From Malurus cyaneus samueli (taxonomy: Eukaryota; Chordata; Aves; Passeriformes; Maluridae), in the NCBI GenBank assembly GCA_009741485.1, contig CM019227.1:19226828-19290827 (forward strand): a stretch of DNA of 64,000 bases. Reading direction: 5' to 3'. Made by a program: the position numbers and the translations under genes. This document shows, in pieces, positions 32,901-45,400 of this stretch (position 1 is its first letter; each line of letters opens with the position of its first letter). Below the pieces are notes generated by a model, which made no database searches, was not told the DNA's origin, and saw only the letters and a list, made by a program, of their open reading frames with translations.

Positions 32901-35900
32901 GTTTCATGCCTGTTAATTTCTTGTTTGTAAACCCATTTATCTTGTAACTAGGCTGTCCTTTGGGGTTTACTGTGCTCAGTTAGACATTGGTTCTCTGGAT
33001 CGAGGAGTTAGAAGTGAGATTTGCAATAAGCGGGGTGCATTCAATGCTGCTTTGGATGCCTCTGAAGGGGAAGAGGAGTTATCAGGGTTGAAAAAGAAGA
33101 GTAATAAAATAATAACGTGTCTAGCCCTAGGTAATTGTGCTGTCCAAATTTTCTAGGCTTAACAAAACTGTAATGTTACAGGGTGCTTAGGCTCTCCCAG
33201 TGAGGGTGAGGAATTGGAAATGTACTTCTTTCTGAGTGAATTTCTGTGTGCTGTGGCTGTCTTCCTCCAAGCTGCTTTGTAATGTGAAATATTTCCCCTT
33301 TTCCAAAGTGTCCAGAATTGCCTAATGCTTTAACTCTGCATTTATGATGATCCTGAGTTACACTCAAAGTTCAGTGTTTTTGTATTACTGTTCTGTTCTT
33401 TCTTTGGGTGTGGGGCTTTTGTTTGTGTTTTTCTGAATTGAGCAATGCCTTCTGCAATTTGTTGTTGAAGGGCTCCCTCACCAACCAAGCGCAAGGACAG
33501 GTCTGAAGAGAAGTCAAAGGACCGGTCCAAGGATAAAGCAGCCACTAAGGAATCAGGTGAAAAGGATCGTGGTCGGGACAAGACACGCAAAAGGCGCAGT
33601 GCATCCAGTGGAAGCAGCAGTACCAGGTGGGTGCTTTTATGCAGACTAACAAATGACAGCATTTTCAGAAATCTGTAGCTTGATTTCTGATAGTCTTGGG
33701 CCTTGCTGGAAGCTTGTGTTGTGTTAGTCACAGTGCAATTTTGTCTTAACTTATTAGGTATGAATTTCTTTGGCTGTTTGGTGAGCTATGGAGCCTCAGT
33801 CACAGTTGCTCTCTCTGTAGTTGACAGAAGATTTTCAGCCATTGTTTTTCTGAGTATTCTCTACCACTTTAAACAGATCCCGTTCCAGCTCAACTTCCAG
33901 CTCAGGGTCTAGTTCCAGCACTGGTTCTAGCAGTGGCTCAAGCTCCTCTTCTGCCTCGAGCCGCTCTGGGAGCTCCAGCACCTCACGCAGTTCCAGTTCC
34001 AGCAGCTCCTCTGGATCTCCCAGTCCCTCTCGACGGAGACATGACAACAGGAGACGGTCCCGCTCCAAGTGAGTTTTATTTGTCTTCTGGCAATTGCCAG
34101 ATGCTGGCTTAGTTCCATGTAGAATACAAGATTGTGATCAGAACAGATTGTTCTCTGAAGATCATTTGCTTTCTCCATAACTTAAAGAGCTGAATTTTGT
34201 TAGAATCCTAAGATATGCCATGACGTAGCGGAGATTTAAAACCTAATTTTTAAAGAGATTAAAGATTTTAAATGTTGTAATTTTTAGAGGTGGTTTTAAT
34301 CAGTGTTTCCCCAGTAGTATGGGCCTAGATCAGATTAAACAGCCATGACTAACAGAAAAGTCAGGGCCGAAACCAGAATATATGTGTCTATATGTATATT
34401 CTTACTTAGAAAAAAATAAAACAGGAAGGAGGGCAGAAGAAGCCCCTGTAAGGGTGATGTGGGAATCAAATTATCTTGATGTCTGTACAGTTTTTCCTTT
34501 GTGTAAGGTGATAAAGGCTGATAAAAATCTACTTAGGGCAGGGTGGGGTTTTTAGTATATCATTCAATTTATGGCCTTTAAATTAAGATTAGGGAAAAGC
34601 ATTAATATAAATTTAAGTTTCATTCCAGAGGTTTTTTTTTACATTTTTGGACCTCTGTAGTAAAGATGGGATACAGAGACACAAATAATTGAATCCATAC
34701 ATTTGCCTGGTTGTGGTATACTGTGGTGTGTTTATGGCCCTATTTTGCTTCTTTAATTGTTGAGGTGAAGAATGTTTTTGTGTTAACAACTGGTAAATGC
34801 TTAAACTATGACCACAACTTCATAGCAGTGTTTGCTAAATTTCATGTTTGTAACCCTAGTTGCAGTGAGGTTGATAAGTTGCAAACAAAAGTTCTCAGAT
34901 TCCAAAAGCTGCTAAAGCAAAAGCGGACAAATGCAAGTCCTGAGGTGTTTCTGAGTGGAGCATCCTCACCACCACCCCAATACTGTAATTTCTTCAGGAA
35001 AAACATGCCTTTCCAAGAAAGTAGTATTTTTAATCATATGATAATGACTGGCTTCTTGGTTTTGTGTTGCATATTCTCTGAAAACTGTAAATGTTCTCCG
35101 TTGTCCAAATCAGGTCCAAGCCACCCAAGAGAGATGAAAAGGAGCGGAAGAGGCGGAGCCCATCACCCAGACCCACAAAAGTTCATGTTGGAAGGCTCAC
35201 TAGAAATGTGACCAAGGTAATGCTCCCCTGTAGAAAAGCATTTATGTTCTTTTGAGAATGTGTGAGGTGCTCTTTCATAGCTCTTGGGACTTCTTGGTTA
35301 CTGGAGCATTGCTAAGGTGTTGCTGTTGGAAATTCTTTTTTTGTGTCCAGATTGATAGTGAGAAAATCTTCGCAGGATTTTACTGAGTCAAGTACCATGA
35401 AGGCTTCTGAGATGCTGTAGTGCTTAAGAGGTCATCCTGCTTTGTCAGTATTATAGACCTCATATCCTGCTTTACTAGGAAGAGTGCTACAGAATTTGGG
35501 CCATCAGCTGAAATTACCTTGGAGGAATAAAGGCTGTCTGGCAGTTCTTGATAAAGGATCTGCAGAGAGCTGGGCTGGCTTGGGTTGTCTTTGCTAGAAT
35601 GTAGTTTCAATGTCTTCAGGGGTGAAAGGTTTAGGCTGCTGAAAAAATGATGTGCTGTGGATTTACTGCTTTGTGCGAGCCAGACCTGGCCAGCGAGTGT
35701 GGTCTGTGTCCATAAGGCTTGCTCTCTCTCTCTGCAGGATCACATAATGGAAATTTTTTCCACTTATGGAAAGATTAAAATGATTGACATGCCAGTTGAC
35801 AGGCTAAACCCACACCTCTCGAAAGGTTATGCTTATGTGGAGTTTGAGAACCCAGATGATGCTGAGAAAGCCCTGAAACACATGGATGGAGGTACGTCTT

Positions 35901-37813
35901 GTCCTGCAGGGAGCCTGGGGGCTTTTAAAAATCTTCGGAGCAGATGGGTTTAGTCAGAAAATCAGTTAGAAGTGATAAGGATATCTTTGGTGAACTGATC
36001 TAAAATATTGTCAGTTTTCAGCCCAAATGGCTTTTGGGAGGTTCAGGAGAGATCTAAGAAATAACAGAACTATTAAAATTAATCTTTTTTTTTCAAAATG
36101 GTAATAAAATTCTTTTAAGTTTCTGTGAAAGCTCTTCTAGGTTAACATCTGAACTGCAGTTTGGTGGGATTAGATAAAGAAGTCTAGTAGGTGTGTGGAC
36201 TTGGTCAGAATAGCCCCTGAGCAGGGTATGGAGATAGGACCAATGGGCTGATTCCACTTCAGTTGCATGTGACAAAGCAGTGAGGAGATGTGTATGTGTT
36301 AGTGTTGAAAAATACTTACTTCTCCCTGTTTATGTGATTCCCTAAAAAGGCCAGATCGATGGTCAGGAGATCACAGCCACAGCTGTGCTGGCACCACGGC
36401 CTCGGCCACCTCCCAGACGCTTCAGCCCCCCCAGGAGGATGCTGCCACCACCGCCGATGTGGCGCAGGTCACCCCCTCGCATGAGGAGAAGGTGAGAGCT
36501 GGGACAATGTTTTTCCTTGTAGCAGCTCATTATCTTTGAAAGACTGAGCGTGTGGACTATCCTGTTGGACCTGACTTTCCCTGCCAAGTGACAGTAAAGC
36601 GTTTTGGGCATTGGGTGAACCTGGTTTGCAGTTCCTAACTCCTTAGCTCCATGGTCATGGTCTGTTCTGCACCTGAGCACAGTCTCTGGGAAAGGTCAGG
36701 TGCTTCCCAGGCTTCTGCCTAAAGGCTTCAAGGTGAAGTGGGAACAGACTCTGGCTGACAGAACACTTTTGGCAGCCTGTGCCAGCTGCTTGTGTTTCAG
36801 GAAGCCCTTGTACCTCCCTCCCTTATTTCTGAATGGGCACATGACCAAAAAGCACACCTGTGTCAGGTGAGTACACTGGCCCCAAGGTGTGACCTGACAA
36901 TTGTGCCACTTGGGGCTGCCTGGTTGTGCTCAGATAAGTTACTCTGTGTCTTCAGCATTTACATGTCTTAATGTAATGTGCTTAAACATTAAAATGTGCT
37001 TAAACACTTGACAGTAGTAACTTGATTGCTGAACAGCTTTAAGCTACAGGTTTAAAAATGAGCAGTAGTTTTTGTGGCATAATGTCCTGGAGGTTTCTTG
37101 GAGTTTTAAACACACCTTTTGCTGAGGATGCAGGTTTTCCATTCTCTTCTCCTTTGTTTTCTTTCCTGCTTCAACTATTACTGTCCTCTTAAAGCTCCTT
37201 TAGTATGCAGTGTCTGGATCTTCTGTGTCATAACAGAAGCTGTACTGCTGTGACTGTTGATTGTAGTACTGAGAAGCTTGAAGCTAAACTATTTCTTGAG
37301 TTAACTTCCTGTAAGGTGCTCCCTTGTAATTTGAAAGGGTTTGGATAAATCCTTCCCTTGAATATCAGTGTTTTAGGAGTCAAAACTGACTTCAGGTGAA
37401 GCAGAATCTGATATAGAATGAACTTGAGCTCATTTTCCCCAAGGAAGAAGATAAATTTCTTATCTATTGTTCAGATATTAATCGTTTTTTCCTGAAGCAG
37501 AAGAAGGATAGCCAGAATATTCCTGCTGTGTAGTCAGTCCTCTCTGGAGCTGTCTGTGTTTTGCTCAAGATATTTTCCCATGGTTTGTGAGGGATTTTGG
37601 CAAGAGGCAAGGAAGTGTTTTTAGAAAGTTGGTGGTTGAGCTGACCAGTTACTCAAAACCTGTTGCTCTTGTCTCGTAACAGAAGCTTTTTCCTCCTTCC
37701 CTGCCAGGTCCCGGTCTCCTCGACGCAGATCCCCTGTTCGCCGGCGATCCCGATCCAGGTCTCCTGGACGAAGGCGCCATCGCAGCCGCTCCAGCTCAAA
37801 CTCCTCAAGATAA
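29608..37813 (+). CDS. RNPS1: RNPS1, RNA-binding protein with serine-rich domain 1
   Basis: Nuclear splicing activator and peripheral exon-junction-complex protein. Coding exons are 29608-29609, 33471-33626, 33877-34068, 35114-35216, 35738-35891, 36350-36491 and 37708-37813: 855 nt, 284 residues plus TAA. The ATG is formed by AT at the end of exon 1 and G at 33471, giving MAPSPTKRKDRSEEKSKDRS; this matches the shorter N-terminus known for the family, not the mammalian MDLSGVKKKS form. Order: basic/Ser N-terminus, Ser-rich tract (about residues 45-105), RRM at about 139-217 with RNP2 VHVGRL (140-145) and RNP1 KGYAYVEF (180-187), a Pro/Arg segment (RPRPPPRRFSPPRRM) and an RS C-terminus ending SSSNSSR. 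All junctions are in phase. A longer isoform using another upstream exon cannot be excluded. Confidence 0.93.
30595..30900 (+). mobile_element. CR1 3'-end copy in RNPS1 intron 1
   Basis: Contains 'gtttaggtcagacattagaaagaattttttcacagaaaggg', 'ggctgcccagcaaggttatgg' and 'ggacttgatgatgtcagagg...gattctgtgattct'. Confidence 0.8.
31170..31445 (+). mobile_element. CR1 3'-end copy in RNPS1 intron 1
   Basis: Contains 'ttagaaagaaattcttccctgtgagggtagtg', 'ccccatccctggaagtgtgtaagtccaggttgg' and the tail 'cttgtgattctgtgatttta'. Confidence 0.8.
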
Positions 37814-38780
37814 AGCAAAAGGACTGGACAGCTTTTTACTTTTTAACTTAAATCCCATCAAATGAAATATTGTACCTTTTTTTTATAATCAGTGTGGTTG
37901 AGGAGGAGTGAGAAATAATCCTGGCAGTGAAGGCAACATAAGAGGAGAGAGCACCTGTTCATGGCCAGGAGCCTTTGCTGTGAGGCTTGTGGATTCCTGG
38001 CACTGAATTGAAATAATTTTAAAATGGCTTCGATTTTAAAGGCTGTAAAAACATCTTTTCTGGATAGAGCGAAGGAAAGATGTTTCAGCCTCTCTTTCTC
38101 CAGTTAACAGCTGCTGCTTGGTGATTGTAAACGCTTAGCATGCTGTGCAGACCAGCATGTAAACCTTGAGCTATTTCAGAGCCCCAGTAAGACAAGGTGG
38201 CACATACCTTGATCTCCAGGTGCCAGCACAGGATTTTTCTAGGCAGCTGAAGCCCAGATCTGCCTGAGACTTAATTCAGTACAGAGTTGTTGCTTTATTC
38301 CAGTTCCCCCGGATGATTAGTTTCTGCAGAGTAAGCGCTTCTGTAATGCTTATACCAGGCAATCACCACAGAAACAACGGTCCAGCCCAGTGAACATGGC
38401 GCTATAGAGAACAACCTGGAAATCCTAAGTATTCTATAGCTGTCCCCTTAAGTGATTTCTTTCACCTTTTCTTTGAGGGTATTGGTAAAAACTTCCTATG
38501 TGATGCTTTTACAGTGTGATGCTTTTACAAATTCCAAATGAGCAACTCTGCGCCAGCCCCCTGGAAACTGCAAGGCAGAGAGGGAGGCTTCAGGCCAAAA
38601 TGCTGACTAATTAACTGGGATTCACACAGAGAAAGGCAAAAGAATTTTAACAGCTGTTGTACAGTCAATACTATATAGATTTTTTTGTTTTGTTTTGTAT
38701 AACTTTGTATCCTTTTGGGCCATGTTGTGTTTGTACTTGTGTAGGACAAGCAATTATTGAATAAAGCAGTAGGGTTGAGA
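37814..38780 (+). other. RNPS1: RNPS1 3' untranslated region
   Basis: No coding capacity; runs from the stop codon to the poly(A) signal at 38760. It includes a perfect 15-bp tandem duplication (tgtgatgcttttaca) at 38499-38530. Confidence 0.75.
38760..38765 (+). terminator. RNPS1: RNPS1 polyadenylation signal
   Basis: Canonical AATAAA about 950 bases after the RNPS1 stop, the last one before the TELO2 promoter. Confidence 0.75.
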
Positions 38781-39420
38781 ATAGCGTCCTGCCTCGCTGC
38801 GTTGCTGTGCGTAAGGTGGGGATATGGGGGGATAATCCGCGGTCCCAGTGTAGCACGAGGTCGCAGTCTCTTTAAAGGGGCGAGGCTTGTGTCCCCCGCT
38901 TCCGTGGGCTGGTGCTGCGCATTGGCTGCCGCCCGCCGCGGCCGGAAGCGGGGCCGCTACGCGCTCCCTTCAACGCGATGGCGGAGGAGGGAATGCTGCC
39001 GGGGCCGGCACCCGGACCCGCTCTGGACCCGGGGCTGGAGCCCGTCCTGCGGGAGGCCGTGGCGGCTCTGGCCGGGCCGGGGAGGGGCGAGCGGCGGCAC
39101 TGGGCGCGGTGCGCGCCGCTCTGGCGGCGGCGGGCGGTTCAGCCGCCCTCGGGGAGCAGGAACGGGCGCTGTTCGGCGCCTTCCTGCACAGCCTGGCCCG
39201 GGCGCCTGGCGCGGCGCGGCCCGAGGGCGTTTGGCAGCGCTGCTTCCTAGAGGGCCCGCCCGGCCTTGTCCTCTGCGTCCTGCTGGAAGCCCTCGACTCC
39301 GCGGGGTCAGTCCGGCTCCCCGGGGCAGGCGGGGGGGCTCCCCCTGGCCTGCTCTCGGCGCGCAGGAGGGATTTCTGGCTGTACCTTTGGGCTGGCTTGA
39401 AGTGCAGAGGGACGGAGATG
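38780..39420 (+). promoter_or_regulatory. TELO2: TELO2 CpG-island promoter and exon 1
   Basis: A sharp rise in CpG density begins within about 50 bases of the RNPS1 poly(A) signal and covers TELO2 exon 1. No clear TATA box is present, although 'tctttaaagg' occurs near 38869. The tight tail-to-head spacing leaves fewer than about 220 bases for the promoter. Confidence 0.6.
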
Positions 39421-42400
39421 TGGGTGAACGCGGGGAGCCCTTTGCGCTGCCCTGAGTGCCTTCAGAGCCCACACAGTGCTGTGCGTCCTGCAGAGCCACA
39501 GAGCTCCTTCACTAGTGATTGCAGAAGGGCCTGAATGTTTGGAGCCGAGGAAACTGCAGATATAAAGAGATAAAAGTCGCTTTAATTTGATTATTTTTTA
39601 AATCCAGTGTAACAGAGCAGCGGCATTTCAGTAGTGATACCACAACAGAAAAGTGATGGCATGTACATCTTACTTTTACCATTTAAAAGAGACAGAAACT
39701 TACAGTTATTTTCTTCCAGCCCTGGCCTTGACCCGAGGGAGGTGGTTGGGGTCCTGGAGCAGTTCCTGCAGGAGGGTCGGATGTCAGCACTGCTGTGGGA
39801 GGTCTGTCAGCAGCAGGCCCAGGCGGGCTGCCCGGAGCTGCAGGAAGCCCTGCTCAACAAGATCGTGTGCTTGCCTGAGCATGTGAGCAATAAACTCCAG
39901 GGAAAAAACCCACCAGTGTTCTTCCCACAGAACTACTTCCCTCTCCTGGGTGGTGCAGTTCTCCAGCTGCTGCAGAAGATCTCGGACTCTTTGCGGGGTA
40001 AGGCTGCAGGACAACTTACTGTTGTAGGGTAACTTTATCTGACAAAGTGTTGTGTGCATGGACCCCATGGCCGCTGCTTGAAATACAGATGATGAGTGTT
40101 GCAGAGTCTCACGTACCCCTTCAGGCTATCCTAAAAGCATAAGGTCCCAGGAATGAGGAAGATAGCTGAGACCTTTCAGAATCCAATGAAAGCAGCAATC
40201 CTCCAAACACTTAAACGAGCATCATCTGTTCCTAAAGCTTAGTTGTGGTCACTTGGTGTGTGCTGAAGGAGTTGTTTGGGAGATTTGAGTGGTACTGTAT
40301 TAACCAGTAGCATTGCTACCATCATTTTAAAGTGGGCCTGAGCTGCTTTAGTCTTCTGCCTGTCACTGTAAATAATACTGAGTGCTGGTTTGTGCCAGAA
40401 GGCAGGTGGAGGGAGGAAGAGATGAAGCTTGAAGAGTAAAAGCTAATCTGGATTTTCAGGATTCAGCACTTGTGGAAGTGCACCTCTTCCAGAAGGTTGG
40501 TAGGAGGATGCTGGTAAAGTGTTTGGTAAGTTCACATCTCTTTTATCCCAGGTGGCTTGGACTGCTCCATCTCTTTTGTTTCTCATGTCCTGGGGAAGGT
40601 GTGCATTCATGGAAGGCAAAGTGAGTTTTACTATGCTCTTTTGGGGAGGAGGAAAGCGTTTTAGTGTATTAGCATGGGAGGGTGACTGTGATAATGATCA
40701 ACAGAAGGAGTGGGAGACCAGCGAGTTAATTTGGAGCTGTTCTGAATTGCGCTGCACAGGCTGCCCTCTGCTCTCTGAGGCTGCTCAGCTGCATGTAGAT
40801 GATGGTGCTTTTCTGCCAATTGATATGAATGGGACCTGTTCTCTCAAAAACTGATGGAGAGAACATCATGATGAGAATCATCTCATTTTGCCATTTGGGG
40901 CGTGACTATTAAATGCTCTTCTAGTCCTTTTTTGCCTGAAAGTGTATTGTAAATACCAGTGTCCTGCCCACATGCAGTAGCCCTCTTGTGGGAGTAGCTG
41001 GCTGGTTGGCTTTGCTTAGGACTTGGAAGCCACTGAAGCAGTAGTTAAGAGGGCTGGGGAAGAAGAAGAAATATTTTCTGGCTCTGTACTGTGAAGAGGA
41101 ATACTGCCAGTTCCTTAGGCAGCTTAGGTTGGCCCTTACCAGTCAGTTCTCTGATTCTTTTTGGAGTGTGAACAAAAAAGAGCAGCAGAGCTGGGGAAGA
41201 GGCTTGAGCACAAATCTGATGAGCAGTTGAGGGAGTTGTGGGGGCTCAGCCTGGAGAAGATGAGGCTCAGGGGGGATCTTCTCACTCTCCGCAATTCCCT
41301 GAGGGTGCAGCCACGTGTGGGTCAGGCTCTGCCCTCAGAGAGAAAGGGACAGGACAAGAGGAAATGGCTTCCAACTGTGCCAAGGGAGATTTAGGTTGCA
41401 TATTAAGGGATACTTCTTCATTGAAAGTGTGGTCAGGCATTGGAGCAGGCTGCCCAGGGTGGTGGTGGAGTCACTAAATCCCTGGAGGAATTTAAAAGCC
41501 ATGTGGATGTGGCACCTGGAGACAAGGTTTAGTGGTGGCCTTGGCAATGGTGGGTTATAGTTAGACTCAATGGTCTTAGAGAGCTTTTCCAACCTAAATG
41601 ATTCCATTATTCTATTCTGATTTCTACTATAGGAGTAATTTAGGAAAAAACGTATTTTTTCATGTTCTGAAGATCTTTAATTTCTCATGTCAGCCTCAAA
41701 TGCAGTTCCACTAGTCCTACCTGTGAGGTATTTACTGTTTTCTCTTCTGCTTCAGAGGAAATTCTGGGCGTTTTGGTGCCCCACCTGACAGACCTCACCA
41801 AGTCAGACTGCATCTGGCAGAGGATATGCTGGCGGTTGGTGGAATGTGTGCCAGACCGCTGGATGGAAGCAGTGGTCCTTGGTTTTGTGCAGAGAGCACC
41901 CGGGTAAGAGCTGTGAAAGGTTCTGTGTTTGTGTAGGTGATCTTTTTTACACTGCCATTTCCCGAGAGACTCAAGGGATAAGGTAGTTGATTGTTGCCTC
42001 TCAGGGAGAGCCATCACCATCTCTTAAGAATCCACATCATGACATGCAATGAAAAAACAAGTGAAAACATTCTCTGCCATTACTGACTTATTATTTGTGT
42101 TTAGAGGTGTGCTGTAGACTTGGTTGCAAATAACTGCTCTCAGATTTTCCTATGACTAAGAACAGCATGACAGCAATCACACGGATTCCTGATGTTTTGT
42201 TGTTATCTTGTTAGGGCAGATGCCTTGTCCAGATTACTGGGGAACCTGGTTGTGAAGAACAAGAAGGCACAGTTTGTGGTGACACAGAAGATGCTGCTCT
42301 TGCAATATAGCCACACGGTGAGAACTCTGTGGGGAGCAGCAGTGTAGTTGTGCTGGGTTTTCCCCAGTGCCAGTATGCTAAGTTCTTATTCTTCCTGAGT

Positions 42401-45400
42401 AAGGTTTAACTTCATTACAAAACGAGTCCTCAGTCTCTCCACATGTGTTCAGCTATTCACTGACAGCAGAGTGTAATAGAGAGGGAGTAGTGAACAGGAG
42501 CTTTGAAATCATGGGATTCATGTGCTCTCAGGGTCAATGGTGATTAGCAGAACTACTGTACTCTTGGAACCACGTGGTTATTTGAACATAGTTTCAGAAT
42601 TCTGGGGAGCTGAAGACATTCAGTTATTTTAGACTCTGAAAGAGGAGACTGAAACAGGCATGACCCACCCTCAGGGATAAGAATTAGACTGAAGACATGA
42701 GACAAGGATTGTTGGGTTTTTTCCTTGTGCACATAAGTTTGTCGCAAGATGTTAGGGACTGTTCTGTGGCTTGTGATGCTGTTGTGAGATGTTGTTTAGA
42801 CTTGTGAGTTGTATGTTTGCCTGGGACTATGCTGGTTTTGTTGGTAAAAATACTGTACTGTATTTGTCATGGTTTTCACATATTTCATCAGCAACTGCCT
42901 CTGTATGTTTGGTTGTTTTTTAAAATTTGCTTGCTTTTCTGTCTCTGAGTGTTGTCAGCCAGTCCCTCAGAATGAAGTTTAGTGTGGTAAAAACAGACAC
43001 TTGTCATTGCTGGATGACAGCTTTATGTCCAGTTGAAGCAGGAGTTGTGGTTTTCCTTGCAGACAGCAGTGCTGCAGAATCTCCTTGGCTACCTGTCCCT
43101 GGACAACCTCCGGCGCACCTTGTTACTCAGAGTAAGGTTCACCCAGTTGCTGATGAGGTGTCTGATGGAGAATGTTCTGCTCTGTGTGTGTGTCTGGGTG
43201 GTGCACAATTTTGGTACTTCTCTCAGACTTTTTGATTGCTGTTCATGAGAGTGAGGGAAGCCTGGCCATATCACAAGTGAACTGTGATAAACATATCAAA
43301 GCCTTCTTCACTGTTTACATTAACTTTTGATATTTAATTGATAAATTGTCTTCCAAATAGCAAAATTAGGCTGGGTTCTGAAAGATGTCCCATGTCCTCT
43401 GTCCTTCCCAGCTTCCTCTGTCACCCTATTTGTGTGGCTGGGCACATGACAGCAAGGGATCAAGTTGGTGAGGAGTTGTCTGTTTACCAAGTGTTTGATG
43501 TTTCAGAATCACTCTCATCTACATTTTCCACAGTAGGGGTGGCAGATATTTTGCCTCTCCAAGTCATTAGTATGATGAAACTTATATGAAATTTGTATAT
43601 CTGGAAATCTCTACCATTTTGTCAAATTATAATTTTTTCCACTGTTTACGTGTTTTAAAATTATCTGGAAGTACTGACAGCTATCTAAAATTGTACTAAC
43701 CATAAATAAAACCATATAATATCATACTGGTTTTTTATTATAATACATATTGCACTGCATATAATAAGAAATAAACATTTCTCACATTTAAATTTAAAAC
43801 CCCATTATATTTAACAATATCTTAAGTGAAGGTGCAGTTCTTGGGTGGTTAGCACAGTACACTTTGGGCCCTGAAACACAAAATGAGCTCTTTTTGTAGG
43901 GAGAATAAAATGTGCTTAAAAAATTACCTCTGTATAGAAAATATCCATTTGAGGTCAACATCAGTTCTCTGATTCAGGTGCTGCAGGAGCTGTTGGAGAC
44001 CTGGAGCAGCAACAGTGCTGTGAAACACTCCCCACCTGAGCAGCAGCTGTATATTAGCAAGGCCATCCTCATCTGCCTCTCCCATCTGAAGGAGCCTGAA
44101 ATTGAGAGCTGTAGACAAGGTGAGGCTATATGATAAGCAGGGCTTAGATTTGTTTAGGCAAGAGTCTTACTATAGTAAGTTGAAAAACATCTTGTTTTGA
44201 TATGTGGATAAACAGAATCGTCCCATTTTCACCTGGACAGATGGGGTAATGTGCTGAAATCCTGTTTAGCATTAATATTATATAATTCCAAATGCATAAG
44301 TTTAGGCTGTGGAATTGAAGAAGGCCTGTCTTTGCCCTAAGGCTCTTACCTGAGCAGTGGTTTAAAAGCTTCGAAGTTTTGTCACAGGAAAACAAGGATT
44401 GACTCTGGGACTAGTGAGAGGAATGGTGTGATTTGTAATGTATAGGCTTAACCTTGGAGCATGGGTGCAGCTCCAGAGGGGCAGGGAAGTTATCTGAGGG
44501 TAAAAAGCTGTTAGGTGGTGTCTGACTGTCCATGTGCATTCCTCAGTGTGAGGTGAGCAGGGTAATAAGTCACTGGCATGGACCTGCTGTTCTGTGCCTG
44601 CACAGTGCATAGCACACTGGGGTTTTGGCCTAAAATATCTGTTTCTTTTGCAATAAAGAAAAATCTGTACAATGTCTAGAGTTACTGTGTGTGTGTGTGT
44701 GACTTGCGTGGGATGTGAAGGTTCACTTTAGGACTTGTTCACGTGTTTCATTCTAGAATGAATTGTTCTTTACGTGAAAAGAGACCTGATACGTACTACC
44801 AGTTGTGTAGTTTTATAGTCAGGTTTTTGTCTGACAGCTGTTGAAAAGATAAGCTTTCTGAGATAAAGGAGCACAAACAGCAGTAAGCCTTCTGGATAAG
44901 GCTGGCAGCCAGTATTCCCCAGGGCTGAGAAAAACTTGTATTATCTGCCTGTTTGAACTTAACCAGTTGGGCAAGTATCTATCTCTGTGTGATGGTTGTA
45001 CTGGTTAGAACTTGTAATGTCCTCAAACATGACTTTTTATTTAAGTGACTCTGAATACTTTAAAACCAAACTAAAGATCGACTTACCATCCTTTTTTGTT
45101 TCAGTGAAAAGCACAATATTGCAAATTTAGATTATATTGTAATGTTTTGTTGACTTTGTAGCCTTTGGAACGGTGTGGATTGCTTTGCTGGTGTTGAAGG
45201 GCATCACTGCCCTTGCAGAGAGGGAAGCCACAGTTCAGGGACTCTTCCTATCCATTATTGAGGGGTGATTGGTTAAAGCTGTCCTCAGGGAAGCACATAA
45301 AGATTGCTGTTTGTTTCTGCCACTGTTTCATGCACTGTTTGTTGGCTGTTTCAGAGCTTCTCACAAGCATGATGCAGGGTGTGAAATGCCACTTGGATAG

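Noticed and set aside
38887..39534. Alternative TELO2 start in the second frame of exon 1
   Set aside because: That frame has no ATG upstream of the conserved region; an indel in the ATG frame explains the data better.
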